Shown here: piece by piece, positions 62,940 to 64,000 of the stretch | How positions within the stretch are numbered: the stretch's first letter is position 1 | Layout: the number at the start of each line of letters is the position of its first letter | Assembly (NCBI RefSeq): GCF_000372725.1 | Contig: NW_005200170.1 | Span: forward strand, 821,341 to 885,340 | Length of the DNA: 64,000 bases | Direction: 5' to 3' | Source: Emiliania huxleyi CCMP1516 | Lineage: Eukaryota; Haptophyta; Isochrysidales; Noelaerhabdaceae | Made by a program: the position numbers and the translations under genes | Notes under the pieces: model-generated | The model's input: only the letters and a program-made list of their open reading frames with translations | Told to the model about the DNA's origin: nothing | Databases searched by the model: none

Positions 62940-64000
62940 GCATCGTCCATTTTCGCGAAGTGATCGAGCGGCGCAGCTGACGAGAAGCCAGATGCTGCAC
63001 CGTCCTCGTCGACGAAGGCGGCCAGATCCACCTTGCTGAAGCGTCCGCATCGAGTGCGGTCGGCGTGCTTCCTCTCTCTGTCTGACCACCGGGTGGTCAG
63101 ATCGCCGCCTTTGATCAGGAGCTCGACCCGGCGAAGGCATGCGCCACGGATCGCTCTCACGTTCGCAATGAATTGAGAGTCGGCTGCCATGGTGCTAGCC
63201 AGGTTTGAGATACTCGCAGCGTCCGCGCTCACTAGCCGGACTAGGTCTGGGAGGCGCGCACCTCTCGAGTCGAGCTCTCGTGTGAGCGAGGCTAGGCCCG
63301 TCGGCGATGCGTCCAACTCGGCTATGCGAGCAAGGCCGTTTAAGACGCCGGTCTGCTCGGGGGAGGCCGCAATCCGCTGCGCCGCTGCGGCGACCGCCGT
63401 TGCCGAATCCTCTGTGCCCTCTTCTTTCGCTCCGTCGACGGGAGCACGAATGAAGATGCTCATCGGCGGGTTCGCCGCCGCGGGCGTGGGCACTTGAGCA
63501 GCTTGTGTTGTGCGGGCCAGTGCGGCCTGCTTCGCGGACTTGCATCTGACGATGAAGCAGGCTGCGTCGGTGGCTGACATGGCAGGGCCGGCGGCCAGGG
63601 CGGCCAGCGACGCTTCTTGGAGGTTTTCGAGGCCTGACGCCATCCATTCGGCGAGGAGCGCCTCGAATATGTCATGGTCCTCGAGGGCGACCTTTTGTTG
63701 CTCTGACTCGCATACCAGACAGACGGCCTTCGCGCGGAAGTCGTCAGCTTGGCCGCCGAGCCTGACGCGCCGCATGAGCGCTTGGAATGCGGTCGATGGC
63801 AGTGGCTCTGGCGTGACAGGTACTTTGAATGACTCGCCGAGCCGAGCGAGGAAGGTTTGCATCTCATCCACCGAAACGCTATCCTTCCCGGCAATCTCTT
63901 CCAGCATCGCGCTGTGCCGTTCGCTGAGGATGACGGCGTTGAGCGCACCAAAGAACATTTGGATTCTCGTGCTGGTGGCGATCGATGCTGCACCGAACGC
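62940..64000 (-). CDS. Unrecognised ORF running off the right edge, possibly element-derived
   Basis: Open from the window edge (AFGAASIATSTRIQMFFGALNAVIL) through DDFRAKAVCLVCESEQQKVALEDHD, SIFIRAPVDGAKEEG, RIAELDASPTGLASLTRELDSRG, CGRFSKVDLAAFVDED and PLDHFAKMDD, after which the frame runs antisense-like through the GT8 segment. The composition (helical, Ala/Arg-rich, a lone LVCE pair) resembles gag-like capsid regions of algal LTR elements, but no zinc knuckle or protease is visible and I cannot name a family. If it is an element, its end falls exactly where the GT8 gene loses its N-terminus. Confidence 0.45.

Overview
This looks like nuclear DNA from a GC-rich single-celled alga. A haptophyte (Prymnesium/Emiliania-like) is my first guess; a dinoflagellate or pelagophyte is also possible. 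The reasons are very high GC, intron-bearing genes on both strands, AP2-domain repeats, DUF3431 and RPAP3/SPAG1-like proteins, and a splice-site pattern in which GC-AG introns outnumber GT-AG. No rRNA, tRNA, CRISPR or bacterial operon was recognised. The organism call is inference.

Layout. 1-1522 (-): 5' part of an XRN-type exoribonuclease. 2240-5350 (+): ankyrin-membrane-kinase protein. 6331-7884 (+): nucleoside-hydrolase-like gene. 7994-14664: two adjacent repeat units sharing identical 340-bp and 130-bp ends; the first carries a ~5 kb satellite of ~94/99-bp monomers. 14691-15773 (+): Kelch protein running into a 100-N assembly gap. 16051-17729 (+): SR-rich protein with a SCAF/PHRF1-like tail. 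18149-23644 (+): a ~1,780-residue AP2/SAP/Tudor-like/PHD protein. 24039-27864: element remnants, hairpins and a TG microsatellite. 27865-29562 (+): DUF3011-like repeats plus sulfotransferase. 30878-33022 (-): RPAP3/SPAG1-like TPR protein, head to head with a secreted-type protein (33267-34186, +). 35026-36039 (-): leucine-rich-repeat protein. 36673-37457 (-): small membrane protein. 38392-39492 (+): copper monooxygenase. 39799-41215 (+): ankyrin protein. 41646-46401 (+): EEP-nuclease-like, DUF3431 and gamma-glutamylcyclotransferase-like segments, the last two in one exon. 46566-47966 (-): SGNH esterase. 49318-52903 (-): nine-exon GMC oxidoreductase. 53365-53539: truncated SDR. 54283-55098 (+): double-PH protein. 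55606-56538 (-): Myb-like factor. 57049-60379 (+): second kinase, paralogous to the first in its catalytic and C-terminal parts. 61656-62927 (-): GT8-HtrL-like fusion. 62940-64000 (-): unrecognised, possibly element-derived ORF.

The most striking signal is in the introns. Of the 36 introns I could place with consistent reading phase, about 20 begin GC, 14 begin GT and 2 appear to begin GA. Many are bounded by direct repeats (6 to ~36 bp) of exon sequence placed exactly at the splice junctions, as expected if introns arise by insertion or duplication with a target-site duplication. Their interiors fall into two classes: (i) a dispersed element with the motif CTAGAAGCGGA near its start and a CACGCG-TGCTC motif near its end, present in five introns of the GMC gene and, for the second motif, in one intron of the second kinase; (ii) short introns filled with 10-bp tandem repeats of several unrelated sequences (CCCGAGATTA, TATGGGGAGA, CTAGAAGGTT, CGAGATTGCC, GAGAGGTGGG). 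One intron is simply two tandem copies of a 63-bp unit that begins with exon sequence. This looks like active or recent intron creation caught at several stages.

The genes do not form a pathway. Each appears to be an independent nuclear gene. Promoters, poly(A) sites and transcription starts could not be called from sequence alone.
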